64,000 bases of DNA from Chloroflexota bacterium (GCA_009773005.1 WOUT01000012.1:1-64000), one strand, 5' to 3'. Counted from the stretch's first letter, positions 51,006-59,806 are shown. Notes: generated by a model not told the origin, from the letters alone. Translations and numbers: made by a program.

Positions 51006-52022
51006 ATGAGAAACAAAACGCAGAATAATGAATCGCAGTCGAACACATCACAAGGCAATTTGATGGATACCGGAGCCGAACATCTTTCTCCATTCCGATA
51101 TCTGGCAAAGGCAAAGCCCCTTAGCATGGCAGATCAACACATGAATGGGATTTCTTTATTTATCCTGATCGTATTCATTCTTCTGTCTACGGGTGGCGCG
51201 GTGATCATGGATAATTTAAAGATAAAAGACTGGATCATTTTTGCGGTATATATTCCGCTACTATTGAAAGGTTTTTACCTGTTCTTCGCCATTCAGGTGG
51301 CGCGTCAGTGGGAAAAAGCGGTCGTGTTACGCATGGGTAAAATGCGAGGGCTGCGCGGACCGGGACTTTTCTGGATCGTTCCGATACTGGACACCATCAC
51401 TACCTGGATTGACCATCGTGTCATGGTCACGCCATTCTCAGCCGAGAAAACGCTGACCCGCGATACAGTTCCCGTCAACGTGGATGCCGTTCTTTTCTGG
51501 CTGGTTTGGGACGCAGAAAAAGCCGCGCTGGAAGTGGAGAATTATCGAGCAGCCATCGCATGGGCATCACAGACCGCTCTACGGGAAGTGATTGGGCAGA
51601 TGACGCTGGCGGACATTTTGATCGGACGCAATAAGATGGACGCCGATCTACAGCGCATTATTGATGAGCGCACCACGCCTTGGGGCATCACTGTACAGTC
51701 CGTCGAAATCCGCGATATTGTCATCCCCGCAGATCTGGAAGATGCCATGTCTCGCCAGGCACAGGCTGAACGTGAACGGCAGGCGCGTGTCATTCTGGGA
51801 GAATCTGAAATGCAGATTGCAGCAAGCTTTGCCGAAGCTTCCAAGGCTTACATCAACAACCCGACTGCCCTGCACTTGCGGGCGATGAATATGCTCTTCG
51901 AAGGTTTGAAAGAAAAAGGCGCCCTCGTAATCGTACCATCCAGTGCGGTGGACACGATGAACCTCGGAGGTATTTCAGGTATCACTGCTATGGCGCAGCA
52001 GAATATTGACAAGATTCAATAA
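51006..52022 (+). CDS. SPFH/Band 7 (slipin-like) membrane protein
   Basis: The 338-aa protein has a hydrophilic head (1-45) and two close hydrophobic stretches (~48-95). The slipin-type SPFH domain follows: EKAVVLRMGKMRGLRGPGLF, DTVPVNVDAVLFWLVWDAEK and a conserved WGITVQSVEIRDIVIPADLE. A C-terminal coiled stretch RQAQAERERQARVILGESEM is probably the oligomerisation helix. Slipins form membrane microdomain scaffolds and often pair with an NfeD protease, which is absent here. It is second in the GntR-ABC operon. Confidence 0.93.
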   Translation: MRNKTQNNESQSNTSQGNLMDTGAEHLSPFRYLAKAKPLSMADQHMNGISLFILIVFILLSTGGAVIMDNLKIKDWIIFAVYIPLLLKGFYLFFAIQVARQWEKAVVLRMGKMRGLRGPGLFWIVPILDTITTWIDHRVMVTPFSAEKTLTRDTVPVNVDAVLFWLVWDAEKAALEVENYRAAIAWASQTALREVIGQMTLADILIGRNKMDADLQRIIDERTTPWGITVQSVEIRDIVIPADLEDAMSRQAQAERERQARVILGESEMQIAASFAEASKAYINNPTALHLRAMNMLFEGLKEKGALVIVPSSAVDTMNLGGISGITAMAQQNIDKIQ

Positions 52023-52036
52023 ATAATCATGATAAG

Positions 52037-52069
52037 CTCCACAGGGAGGTATAGATCTTCCCTGTGGAG
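52037..52069 (+). other. Strong intercistronic hairpin between SPFH and PLDc_N genes
   Basis: CTCCACAGGGA/TCCCTGTGGAG is an 11-bp perfect stem with an 11-base loop and no T run. It may be an mRNA processing or stability element, or an attenuator within the operon. Confidence 0.6.
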
Positions 52070-52090
52070 TTAAACAACTGAAGGAGAAAA

Positions 52091-52297
52091 ATGTCTGATC
52101 TAACCATACTAACAAAATATTTACCGCTTTTGATACCCATAGCGCTATTGCAATTTGGATTATTAGTTGCAGCCTTGGTCGATTTGATGAAGCGCGAGAA
52201 TACGAAGGGGCTCCCTAAATGGGGTTGGATATTGGTGATCGTCTTTGTGAACCTGTTTGGCCCCATCATTTATTTCATATTTGGGAGAGATGAATGA
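52091..52297 (+). CDS. PLDc_N-domain small membrane protein (YxlE-like)
   Basis: The 68-aa protein has two membrane helices around a conserved DLMKRENTKGLPKWGWILV loop and ends NLFGPIIYFIFGRDE, the signature of the phospholipase-D-nuclease N-terminal domain. It has no catalytic part. In Bacillus, YxlE of the same family is encoded beside the YxlFG ABC transporter. GAAGGAG precedes the ATG and it overlaps the ABC ATPase gene by four bases. Confidence 0.88.
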   Translation: MSDLTILTKYLPLLIPIALLQFGLLVAALVDLMKRENTKGLPKWGWILVIVFVNLFGPIIYFIFGRDE

Positions 52298-53238
52298 ACG
52301 CAATAAAAATTGAAGGGTTGGTAAAGACATACGGCAGCGTCCGCGCCCTGGATGGTCTCAACCTGGAGGTCCGATCAGGCTCAGTGTTTGGATTCCTGGG
52401 ACCAAATGGTGCAGGAAAAACAACTACACTGCGCATTCTGGCGGGGCTGGCGCTGCCAAATGCCGGAAACGCAAGCGTCTCAGGGATTGCGCTATCGAAC
52501 ACAACACCGGCGCCATACGCCAGGACAGGGTATCTTCCTGAAGAACCCGCATTCTATCCCTGGATGACGCCGCGAGAATATCTTGATTATGTCGGGCGTA
52601 TTTTCAAAATTGGTTCGAAAGAACGCAGCGCCAGAGTTGATGAACTGCTGGATGTAGTCGGCTTGAAAGAAGTTTCAAAGCGCCACATTGGCGGTTTCTC
52701 ACGCGGGATGCGGCAGCGCCTGGGGATTGCGCAAGCATTGGTCAATCATCCAGAAGTTCTACTGCTGGATGAACCTGTAAGCGCTTTGGATCCCGCTGGC
52801 CGCAAGGAAGTGCTGGAGTTGATCGAAGAACTTGGAAAGGAATGTACCGTATTGATGTCGAGCCACATACTTGCTGATGTTGAACGAGTCTGCGACACCG
52901 TTGGCATCATCAATAAAGGAAAACTGATCACGCAAGCCATAAAAGCGGAATTAATGGAAAAATATGCAATCCCGGCCCTGGAACTGGTGGCAGGAAATGG
53001 CATGGCTCAACAGATTTCTGAATGGAAAGAGCGAATTGAGCGCATGACCAGCGTATCAGGCGTCTCGATTGAGGGGTACACTTTTCGTATTGCTGTAAAA
53101 GATGTTCACAGCGCGCAGCGCGAGCTCATGCAGGATGCCATCAGACAGAACGCTCACTTTGAACGTCTTGAGATTGTTAAGCCCTCATTGGAAGACATTT
53201 TCATGCAATTGGTAAATGGGGTGGAGGAGAAAAAATGA
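52294..53238 (+). CDS. ABC transporter ATP-binding protein
   Basis: The 314-aa ATPase of the ABC-2 type has Walker A GPNGAGKTT at ~40, signature GGFSRGMRQRLGIA, Walker B VLLLDEPVSALDPAG and a switch histidine in SSHILADVERVC. A C-terminal ~85-residue extension is typical for YxlF/CcmA-like exporters. It drives the permease encoded next. Four-base overlaps on both sides show translational coupling. Confidence 0.95.
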   Translation: MNAIKIEGLVKTYGSVRALDGLNLEVRSGSVFGFLGPNGAGKTTTLRILAGLALPNAGNASVSGIALSNTTPAPYARTGYLPEEPAFYPWMTPREYLDYVGRIFKIGSKERSARVDELLDVVGLKEVSKRHIGGFSRGMRQRLGIAQALVNHPEVLLLDEPVSALDPAGRKEVLELIEELGKECTVLMSSHILADVERVCDTVGIINKGKLITQAIKAELMEKYAIPALELVAGNGMAQQISEWKERIERMTSVSGVSIEGYTFRIAVKDVHSAQRELMQDAIRQNAHFERLEIVKPSLEDIFMQLVNGVEEKK

Positions 53239-53993
53239 GTTTTACAACCGCATTCCACAAAGAACTTCTGGAGCAGCGCAGGACAAGACGATTCATGATT
53301 GCTATTGTGGTACTGGTACTTTTTGGCATGACTTCACCTTTGCTGGCAAAAATGACACCACAGATCATCACCATGATACCCGGGGGAGAAGCCTTTAGCA
53401 TGCTCATTCCAACTCCGACCATCAATGATGCTGTTGCGCAATACATTAAGAACATCACCCAGTTTGGTGTCTTGCTGGCGCTGGTATTTGGTATGGGAGC
53501 CGTAGCAGTAGAAAAGGATAAGGGGACTGCTGCGATGACGCTTTCCAAGCCTATGACACGGTGGAGTTTCTTGTTAGCGAAATTTGCAGCCATGTCCGTA
53601 ACATTTATCATCGCAGTACTGGTCGCGGCAATTGCCTGCTATTACTATACCTTTTTCCTGTTTGGAGAACTGGCGATCGGTGCCTGGTTAGTTCTAAATG
53701 GATTGGTGACCCTGTATCTGCTGCTCTATGCAGCTATTACCTTGTTCTATTCAACCTTGACGCGCACCCAATATGTGGCCATTGGATTGTCATTTGGCAC
53801 ATTGATCCTGCTTGGAATATTGGGCAGCCTGCCGGGTATCGGAGCTAACTTTCCGGATGCGCTGATCTCAAACGCGAGCCTGATCATGATGGGAGAGACC
53901 CCTAAAAATTGGTCAGGGTTGTGGGTTAGCCTTGGGTTGATCTTCCTCTCTCTTGCAGGCGCGTGGTTGGTTTTCCGTAAGCAGGAACTCTAA
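53235..53993 (+). CDS. ABC-2 type transporter permease
   Basis: The 252-aa permease has six hydrophobic helices and the ABC-2 layout: an N-terminal cytoplasmic helix, then TRRFMIAIVVLVLFGM, the EKDKGTAAMTLSKPMTRWSF loop, and a final LGLIFLSLAGAWLVFRKQE. With the ATPase it probably exports a lipid, peptide or antibiotic-like molecule; the substrate is unknown. The stop is followed within four bases by the first parS site. Confidence 0.92.
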   Translation: MSFTTAFHKELLEQRRTRRFMIAIVVLVLFGMTSPLLAKMTPQIITMIPGGEAFSMLIPTPTINDAVAQYIKNITQFGVLLALVFGMGAVAVEKDKGTAAMTLSKPMTRWSFLLAKFAAMSVTFIIAVLVAAIACYYYTFFLFGELAIGAWLVLNGLVTLYLLLYAAITLFYSTLTRTQYVAIGLSFGTLILLGILGSLPGIGANFPDALISNASLIMMGETPKNWSGLWVSLGLIFLSLAGAWLVFRKQEL

Positions 53994-53996
53994 TAT

Positions 53997-54012
53997 TGTT
54001 TCACGTGAAACA
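53997..54012. other. parS centromere site 1
   Basis: TGTTTCACGTGAAACA is a perfect 16-bp palindrome and matches the conserved bacterial parS (TGTTnCACGTGAAACA) at every fixed position. ParB/Spo0J loads here. It starts three bases after the ABC permease stop codon. Confidence 0.93.
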
Positions 54013-54028
54013 TATGGGTTGAAAAAAA

Positions 54029-54044
54029 TGTTTCACGTGAAACA
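54029..54044. other. parS centromere site 2
   Basis: A second identical TGTTTCACGTGAAACA lies 32 bases (about three helical turns) from the first, so two ParB dimers would bind the same DNA face. Confidence 0.93.
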
Positions 54045-54172
54045 TCTCGATACTTCTACAAACTGACGCACTTTCAATTTTGGATGAATAAGCATATTTA
54101 CTCAAGTTAATTCGATAAATTATTGGTATTATTAACCATGTTTGAAATATTCTCGCAATAAAAGGATCAGTC

Positions 54173-55102
54173 ATGACGATAAATGTGGGTTTGTTGATCG
54201 CGTACATTGTTTCTCTCATTCTTATGATCGGTTTGCCGATCGCGCTGGCTGTGTTTGTGACCCGCCGCTTTAAAGTTTCCTGGTGGGTGATCCTGGCCGG
54301 TTTCATAACCTTTGTGGTCTCACAAGCGCTGAGAATCCCTGCTTCGTCTGGTTTGAACGCGCTTTTCGCCAACGGGACGATCCCAACACCGCCTGATGCC
54401 TGGATTCCCTTCTTGAATGCGATCATTGCGGGTCTGATGGCCGGATTTTTTGAAGAGACCTGTCGTTATGTGGGTTTTAGAATCCTAAAAAAGAAAGCCA
54501 AGCCGTACCCCTCTGCGTTGGGTTTGGGTGTTGGGCACGGTGGAACCGAAGCAATTCTGTTAGGCGTACTTGGAACTGGTGCAACGCTTGTGAGTGTGTT
54601 GTTCTATAATGCGGCTGATCAAATAGCCAAAGGCACCAGCACAGATCAAGTTTCTTACGTCCTTGCGCAAATTGCCCAATTCTGGGCAGCGCCGTGGCAT
54701 TTCGGGCTATTGCCGGGAGTGGAGCGGGTGATCGCGCTTTCAGCCCAAATCCTTCTGTCTGTGCTGGTTTGGAAAGCAGTGGTCAATCGTCAGGCTTTGT
54801 GGTTCCTTTTAGCGATTTTGTATCACACTGTCATCGACGCCGTCTCGGTTTACCTGGCTCAATTAAATTGGAGCTATTGGGCGATCGAAGGGGTTTTAGC
54901 AATCTTCCTGGTCGTTAACATCTACTTGATCTACTACTTCTGGAAAGAAGAATCCGAGAAGGAAGATGAGGAAGAGGATGAAGAAGACGATGACAGCGAA
55001 GAAGATGATGATGAAGAAGATGAAGAGGATGACGACGCTGAAGCGGCTGAAGAAGCGGAAATAGTGGAAGACAAAGAGGATTCCCAAGAGGAATCCAGCT
55101 AA
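54173..55102 (+). CDS. YhfC-family intramembrane protease-like protein with acidic tail
   Basis: The 309-aa membrane protein has about seven helices. The YhfC/CAAX-like glutamic-protease motifs are FFEETCRYVGF (EExxR), VGHGGTEAILLGV and LYHTVIDAVSVY. The last ~60 residues are almost entirely Glu/Asp (EEDEEDDDSEEDDDEEDEE), an unusual cytoplasmic tail that could bind metal or basic proteins. AAGGATC precedes the ATG. It is monocistronic and ends in a strong terminator. Confidence 0.88.
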   Translation: MTINVGLLIAYIVSLILMIGLPIALAVFVTRRFKVSWWVILAGFITFVVSQALRIPASSGLNALFANGTIPTPPDAWIPFLNAIIAGLMAGFFEETCRYVGFRILKKKAKPYPSALGLGVGHGGTEAILLGVLGTGATLVSVLFYNAADQIAKGTSTDQVSYVLAQIAQFWAAPWHFGLLPGVERVIALSAQILLSVLVWKAVVNRQALWFLLAILYHTVIDAVSVYLAQLNWSYWAIEGVLAIFLVVNIYLIYYFWKEESEKEDEEEDEEDDDSEEDDDEEDEEDDDAEAAEEAEIVEDKEDSQEESS

Positions 55103-55116
55103 ATATAGGCAAATTC

Positions 55117-55162
55117 AAACGTGACCGTCCAGTGAATTACACCGAGACGGTCACGTTTTTTA
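55117..55162 (+). terminator. Terminator between the YhfC and PEP-synthase-like genes
   Basis: AAACGTGACCGTC/GACGGTCACGTTT is a 13-bp perfect stem plus TTTT. It can serve both convergent genes. Confidence 0.88.
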
Positions 55163-57484
55163 TCCAGATGTCAGGTATGCCAGCACTTTACCGACTTCGT
55201 CGTTCATGAGGATCGACAAGGTTTTTCCGGGTGAAAAATCATCCACTTTAAGCAGATACAAGCACTGTTCAAATTTCTTCTCCGAAGGTATCCATTCAAG
55301 TAAATGGTTTGGGCTTTTATCAAAAAACGGCTGATTAAAGATAGTTTTTGGGTCGTCTAGTTGCAGCGCCAGGGGGTAAATCTGGGCTTCAAGCAGGTCT
55401 TGAAAAAAGTGAGTGCCGAGTGAAGGTTCTGGCGGAAGTCCGCAATTCTCACCTGCCATCTCAACCAGGGCTTTGGCGTGATAGATGTCTCCGTATGCTA
55501 TCGGCACGCCCAAGTCGGCATTGGAACTGCCCCACCTGCCTGGCCCCACACAGATAAACCGCTCTTTTTTTAATGCTTCGTTTAACATACCAACCGCTCG
55601 AGCCAGGTCGGACCTTTCGGTATTGGTTTTTAGCGAGAAATACTCATTCGATTTCACATAGACCACGAAGGTTACCTTTTCAATTTTTCCGCGCGGAACC
55701 ATAAAGTCGGACGAAAAAACAATATCCGCCGGATTCAAATTAGCAGGAAGCCGTTCCACCTCGGTGTCGCTGAGGTGGCTTTGGGGGCGACACTGTAATA
55801 TCGTGATGCTTAAGCTGGGGTGAGCGCTTCCACTCTGGGTGACGCGCAGGGCAAACTCCACATCCACAGGCGAGTGGTATGCCAACTCGAGGGAGCGCAG
55901 AATCGCCTTCATTCGTTCCGCAAAGGGTGTTCGCTTGAGAAGCTCGTCGAATGTAAGCACAAGGTCTTTAGTATCTTTGATGATCAGGCTGCGGATGGTT
56001 TCGAAGTAGCCGCCTTCATCTGTCTGCGCGATATAACGCAAAGGGGGATAATCCGCGTCTAAAATCTCTTGCACTGACCGGGTTGCGAATTTATTCTTTT
56101 TTAAATCAAGGAGATCGACATATTGCTGTGAATAGCGGCGAACTGTTTTCGGATCATTGCTGGGGCGCAGCAATGGGTGGCTGAGCGCGATCAAACGCGG
56201 GTAGTCGTTGCCCACCCGATCAACTGCGCGGGTGCCAAGCCCCCAAACCAGACGCACGAAACCATCTTCAGCGCGGATCTGCGGCGCCCAGCGGTAAAGG
56301 TTACGGCTGAAGGCTACCCCCGCAGCGTGCGGCATTAGATAGTCTCCGTACCGTTCTCCTTCTACCAGTTGGACGAGGATCGCCATGCGTTCATCATAAT
56401 CTTGAAGACCTTTGTTCCTGCGGTAAAGCAGCGCGTTTGGGTTAAAAATGGAAGCGTAGACCAGGGAGATAGCGCTCGTGAGCGCGTGAAGGTTTTCCTC
56501 TAAAGATCCTTGATTGGGACAAAAGATGCTTTCATATTTACCAGCAAAGGATGTGCCAAAGTTGTCTTCAAGCAGGCTTGAAGAACGTACGATCAACGCC
56601 TGATTACCGATCTTGATCAGCGTGGTTTGAAGCTGGTCTAAAATATCCGGAGGAAATGTGCCGGCTCTAAATTCTTTTTCAATCTGCGGGTAATCAGAGC
56701 GCATCTCGTCTTCAGATTTATATTTTTGGTCATTCCAAACGATGAGGTTGTTGATGGACATGAAAGTATAAAGCTCATCGGATCCAATGTAGAAAGATTC
56801 AGGCACCGAGATGCTGGGGAGGTCGCTCAGATTGGCGTTGTTTCTAAGGATGTGCTGCGCGAGTAACATCCCGGCGGATTTTCCGCCGATACGTCCTGCG
56901 CCGATCTTCCTGCGCCTGATCTCCGCCAAATCGCTGACCGTCAGCCATTCTTTGGCAATATTGATATACCGTAGTTGGTCACTGATGAGGGTTCTTATTA
57001 AGACGACTTTGGATTCTTCAAGCCGGGCGAAATATTTGCAACGTGATTCTTGTGGCATATTCTCAATGGTAAGAGCTTGTTCAAACACCAGGTCAAGCGG
57101 CGCCAGCTCGGGGTTGATGGCAAGGTGAAGTTCAGTAGGCGTGACCCCTTTTTCCAAGAGCACTTCACTGATCATTATTTCCAAAACTTCAAAGGGTAAA
57201 TGCCTGCTGAACAATAGGTCGGTAAGCTGATCACGCAAGATAGTTTTTCGAGTTTCCCACAAATCTAAAGGTTCCTGATTATATGGATTATCTATCCCCT
57301 CCAATTTTTGCGTTTGGATGGCTTCACTGCGAACCTGGGACTCAAAATCTTTTTGGTCAATGATCATGCGATTGAATAATTCCGCGCGCATGCGCGCGCG
57401 AATTCGTGCCTGAAGGATGGGATATTGTCCAAGAGCGATGGTCAGGCTGAGCAAACGTTCAGAAGAATTAGGTAAAAAATCCAT
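55160..57484 (-). CDS. Orphan PEP-synthase/PPDK ATP-grasp-domain protein
   Basis: The 774-aa protein contains the PEP/pyruvate-binding (PPDK N-terminal) ATP-grasp domain in its centre: RIGGKSAGMLLAQHI near 200, VRSSSLLEDNFGTSFAGKYE near 305, and DYLMPHAAGVAFSRN. The swivelling phosphohistidine domain and PEP/pyruvate barrel of real PEP synthases are absent. The ~190-residue N-terminal helical region and the C-terminus (ICVGPGRWGSSNADLGVPI) are specific to this family. It may phosphorylate or sense a metabolite rather than make PEP. No ribosome site is obvious; the dispersed palindrome lies just upstream. Confidence 0.82.
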   Translation of the reverse strand: MDFLPNSSERLLSLTIALGQYPILQARIRARMRAELFNRMIIDQKDFESQVRSEAIQTQKLEGIDNPYNQEPLDLWETRKTILRDQLTDLLFSRHLPFEVLEIMISEVLLEKGVTPTELHLAINPELAPLDLVFEQALTIENMPQESRCKYFARLEESKVVLIRTLISDQLRYINIAKEWLTVSDLAEIRRRKIGAGRIGGKSAGMLLAQHILRNNANLSDLPSISVPESFYIGSDELYTFMSINNLIVWNDQKYKSEDEMRSDYPQIEKEFRAGTFPPDILDQLQTTLIKIGNQALIVRSSSLLEDNFGTSFAGKYESIFCPNQGSLEENLHALTSAISLVYASIFNPNALLYRRNKGLQDYDERMAILVQLVEGERYGDYLMPHAAGVAFSRNLYRWAPQIRAEDGFVRLVWGLGTRAVDRVGNDYPRLIALSHPLLRPSNDPKTVRRYSQQYVDLLDLKKNKFATRSVQEILDADYPPLRYIAQTDEGGYFETIRSLIIKDTKDLVLTFDELLKRTPFAERMKAILRSLELAYHSPVDVEFALRVTQSGSAHPSLSITILQCRPQSHLSDTEVERLPANLNPADIVFSSDFMVPRGKIEKVTFVVYVKSNEYFSLKTNTERSDLARAVGMLNEALKKERFICVGPGRWGSSNADLGVPIAYGDIYHAKALVEMAGENCGLPPEPSLGTHFFQDLLEAQIYPLALQLDDPKTIFNQPFFDKSPNHLLEWIPSEKKFEQCLYLLKVDDFSPGKTLSILMNDEVGKVLAYLTSG

Positions 57485-57498
57485 GGGTTTGTCAGAAG

Positions 57499-57520
57499 TA
57501 ATTATTTCTAGAAATAATTA
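57499..57520. repeat. Dispersed AT-rich palindrome, copy 4 (perfect)
   Basis: AATTATTTCTAGAAATAATT with one more T/A pair is a perfect 22-bp palindrome, 15 bases upstream of the PEP-synthase-like start codon. Confidence 0.65.
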
Positions 57521-57536
57521 ATTTGAATAAAATGAT

Positions 57537-57563
57537 TTCCCCTCTTCAGGCGAGAGGGGAAAG
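57537..57563 (-). terminator. Terminator of dnaN
   Basis: TTTCCCCTC-TTCAGGC-GAGAGGGGAAA hairpin, just after the dnaN stop; A/T-rich sequence follows on the minus strand. Confidence 0.7.
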
Positions 57564-57583
57564 TGGTGTGTTTTTTGAAGCCT

Positions 57584-58711
57584 CTAGCCGAGGTGCATTG
57601 GCATGATGACGTGCGTGAAGTTGTCATCACCCACCGGGCGGATCACCCCCGGGGTATTGTTGGCGTTGGTCTCAAGCGCCACATTTGGAGAGCGAACCAC
57701 ATCCAAAACTTCGCGCAAGAAGCGAACGTTGAACGCGATCAGGAGTCCGCTTCCCTCAATATTGGCTTCTATTTGGATGTCGCTTTTACCTGTCTCTTCG
57801 GTGAGAGCGCTAATTTCCACCCGCCCAGCTCCGTTTTCCTCTGGAAGGATGTTGAGGCGGATGACGTTATTGCCTTCCCGGGCAATGATCTCGGCTTGTT
57901 TGCAGGCTTTCAGAAAAGCCGGGGTTGATACCGTGGTGCGAGTTTTGTGGTTTTGAGGGATGATGGCGCGAAAATCAGGGAAATTACCATCGATTAATTG
58001 TGACACCAACTCGGCGTCTTTTAAGTGGAAAATGACCTGTCCGCGGCCTTGAGGTACGACCATGGTGACAGCTTTGTCGCTGTCGGATGAAATGCGGGCA
58101 AGTTCATTCATGGCGCGGGCGGGGATGATGATGGAGAAGCTTTGTTTTATGGGGTTAGCAAGCAGCTCTTTGCGCACCGAAATGCGGAAACCGTCTGTAG
58201 CGGCGAGCGTGATCTGGTTTTCCTGCACTTCCATTTTGACCCCCTGCAAGACGGGGCGGGCTTCATCGGCAGAGGCGGCGAATGCCACCTGCTGGATCAT
58301 TTCTTTGAAATCGATCAAATTAAGGTCGACACCCTCGGTCAAGTCCGGCACCGGAATGGGTGGAAAATCCTGAGCATCAATGCCTTTAATATCGTGTACC
58401 GAGCTGTTGCACACCAGGTTGATGGTTTGGGTGCGTGTATCCAACGCTAATTGCACGTTTTCCGGAGGGAACGTACCAACAAGGTCAACCAGGGTGCGCG
58501 CCGGAACGGTGATGGAGCCTTCTTCCTGGATCTGTGCGGGAATCCAGCACGTGATGCCAAGCTCCAAATTTGTGGCAGACAGGCGAAGCCGGCCTTCATC
58601 GGTTGCCACCAGCACGTTCGCCAGCACAGGCAAAGTGCTGCGGGGAGAAACTGCACGGCTGACTACGCTTAATCCGTGTGCCAGATGTTGTTGCGTGACA
58701 GTGGCTTTCAT
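57584..58711 (-). CDS. dnaN: DNA polymerase III beta subunit (sliding clamp)
   Basis: The 375-aa clamp protein has three repeated domains: QQHLAHGLSVVSRAVSPRST at the N-terminus, ADEARPVLQGVKMEVQENQI in the second, and the conserved C-terminal THVIMPMHLG. The dimeric ring tethers polymerase to DNA. AGAGGGCGCCC precedes the ATG. In many bacteria dnaN sits beside dnaA at the origin. Here dnaA and recF are not adjacent and dnaN seems to be a single-gene unit. Confidence 0.97.
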   Translation of the reverse strand: MKATVTQQHLAHGLSVVSRAVSPRSTLPVLANVLVATDEGRLRLSATNLELGITCWIPAQIQEEGSITVPARTLVDLVGTFPPENVQLALDTRTQTINLVCNSSVHDIKGIDAQDFPPIPVPDLTEGVDLNLIDFKEMIQQVAFAASADEARPVLQGVKMEVQENQITLAATDGFRISVRKELLANPIKQSFSIIIPARAMNELARISSDSDKAVTMVVPQGRGQVIFHLKDAELVSQLIDGNFPDFRAIIPQNHKTRTTVSTPAFLKACKQAEIIAREGNNVIRLNILPEENGAGRVEISALTEETGKSDIQIEANIEGSGLLIAFNVRFLREVLDVVRSPNVALETNANNTPGVIRPVGDDNFTHVIMPMHLG

Positions 58712-58851
58712 GGGCGCCCTCTTTTGAATAGGATAATAATTATTTATAGTAATAATGAGTATACAACGAGACGGGTAAAAATTCCAGTCAAAATATTACA
58801 ACCACTTGTCGCAGTGTTGTACAATCAGCATGAACCAGGAGATGGATTAAG

Positions 58852-59793
58852 ATGAAGGATGAACCGGAGGTCCTTGAACAGACCTATCAACTCTATTTGA
58901 AAAGTAATTACGCCGAGGCATATGATCTGCTGATGGAAGCCGGTGACCGCTACCCCGCATGGACAGGACGGTTTTACGAGATCCGAGTTGATCTGGCAGC
59001 AGTGATGGGCAAACTTGAACTGGCTGAAGAAATTCTCGCGAAAGCATTGGACGAAGGGTACTTCTACAATGAATTCGTCCTTCGCAAGGATGATGATCTT
59101 AAATTCCTGCAGGGCAGGCCGCGCTTTGAAACGCTTGTCGAGCGCAGCTTCAAGATGCTGGCTGATGCGCAAGCTGAAGCCAGACCTGAAACAAAGATCA
59201 TTGAACCTCAATCCCCGGTTCAAGGAAACACACCATTTTTTATGGGGCTGCATGGCAACAACTCTCATGCTGAGGGGTTCTCAGGATATTGGGGATATCT
59301 CACTGCACATCAATGGTTAGTGGCGCTGCCGCAATCCTCACAGGTGAGCGCCAAAGGGCTTTATGTTTGGAATGATATGGAAATGGTCGAGCGAGAATTG
59401 ACCGCACATTACCATACCCTGCAAAGTAGCTATCCCCTTGATCCGGCAAAAACCGTCATTGGTGGTTTTTCAAAAGGCGGGCATGCAGCCATTCATTCGG
59501 TTTTAAGAGGTTTATTCCCGATATGCGGATTCATTGCCATGGTGCCCTATGTGGGCGATTTGAGCACCATCCTGCCTTTATTGGGCACGCCCGGGCAGGA
59601 GAAACTGCGCGGATACTTCCTGCTGGGTGAAAAGGACGAGCATTGCACCCCGGGAGCGGTAAAGCTCGAAAAAATATTGGGAGAACACGGCATCCAGTGC
59701 GGATTGGAGATTTTTCCGAACATGGCGCACGATATCCCGGAAGATTTCGATCCCGTGCTGCAGAGAGCGGTCGAGTTTATCCTGAACGACTGA
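58852..59793 (+). CDS. Alpha/beta-hydrolase (esterase/phospholipase-like) with N-terminal TPR-like region
   Basis: Residues ~1-105 of this 313-aa protein are helical, with TPR-like alternation (YLKSNYAEAYDLLMEAGDRY, GKLELAEEILAKALDEGYF). From ~115 an alpha/beta-hydrolase begins: FFMGLHGNNSHA oxyanion strand, nucleophile elbow GGFSKGGHAA, and FPNMAHDIPEDF with the catalytic His. It has no signal peptide. The substrate is unknown. AGGAGATGG precedes the ATG. The GNAT gene follows after 13 bases. Confidence 0.82.
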   Translation: MKDEPEVLEQTYQLYLKSNYAEAYDLLMEAGDRYPAWTGRFYEIRVDLAAVMGKLELAEEILAKALDEGYFYNEFVLRKDDDLKFLQGRPRFETLVERSFKMLADAQAEARPETKIIEPQSPVQGNTPFFMGLHGNNSHAEGFSGYWGYLTAHQWLVALPQSSQVSAKGLYVWNDMEMVERELTAHYHTLQSSYPLDPAKTVIGGFSKGGHAAIHSVLRGLFPICGFIAMVPYVGDLSTILPLLGTPGQEKLRGYFLLGEKDEHCTPGAVKLEKILGEHGIQCGLEIFPNMAHDIPEDFDPVLQRAVEFILND

Positions 59794-59806
59794 GAAAGGC
59801 GTGGGC

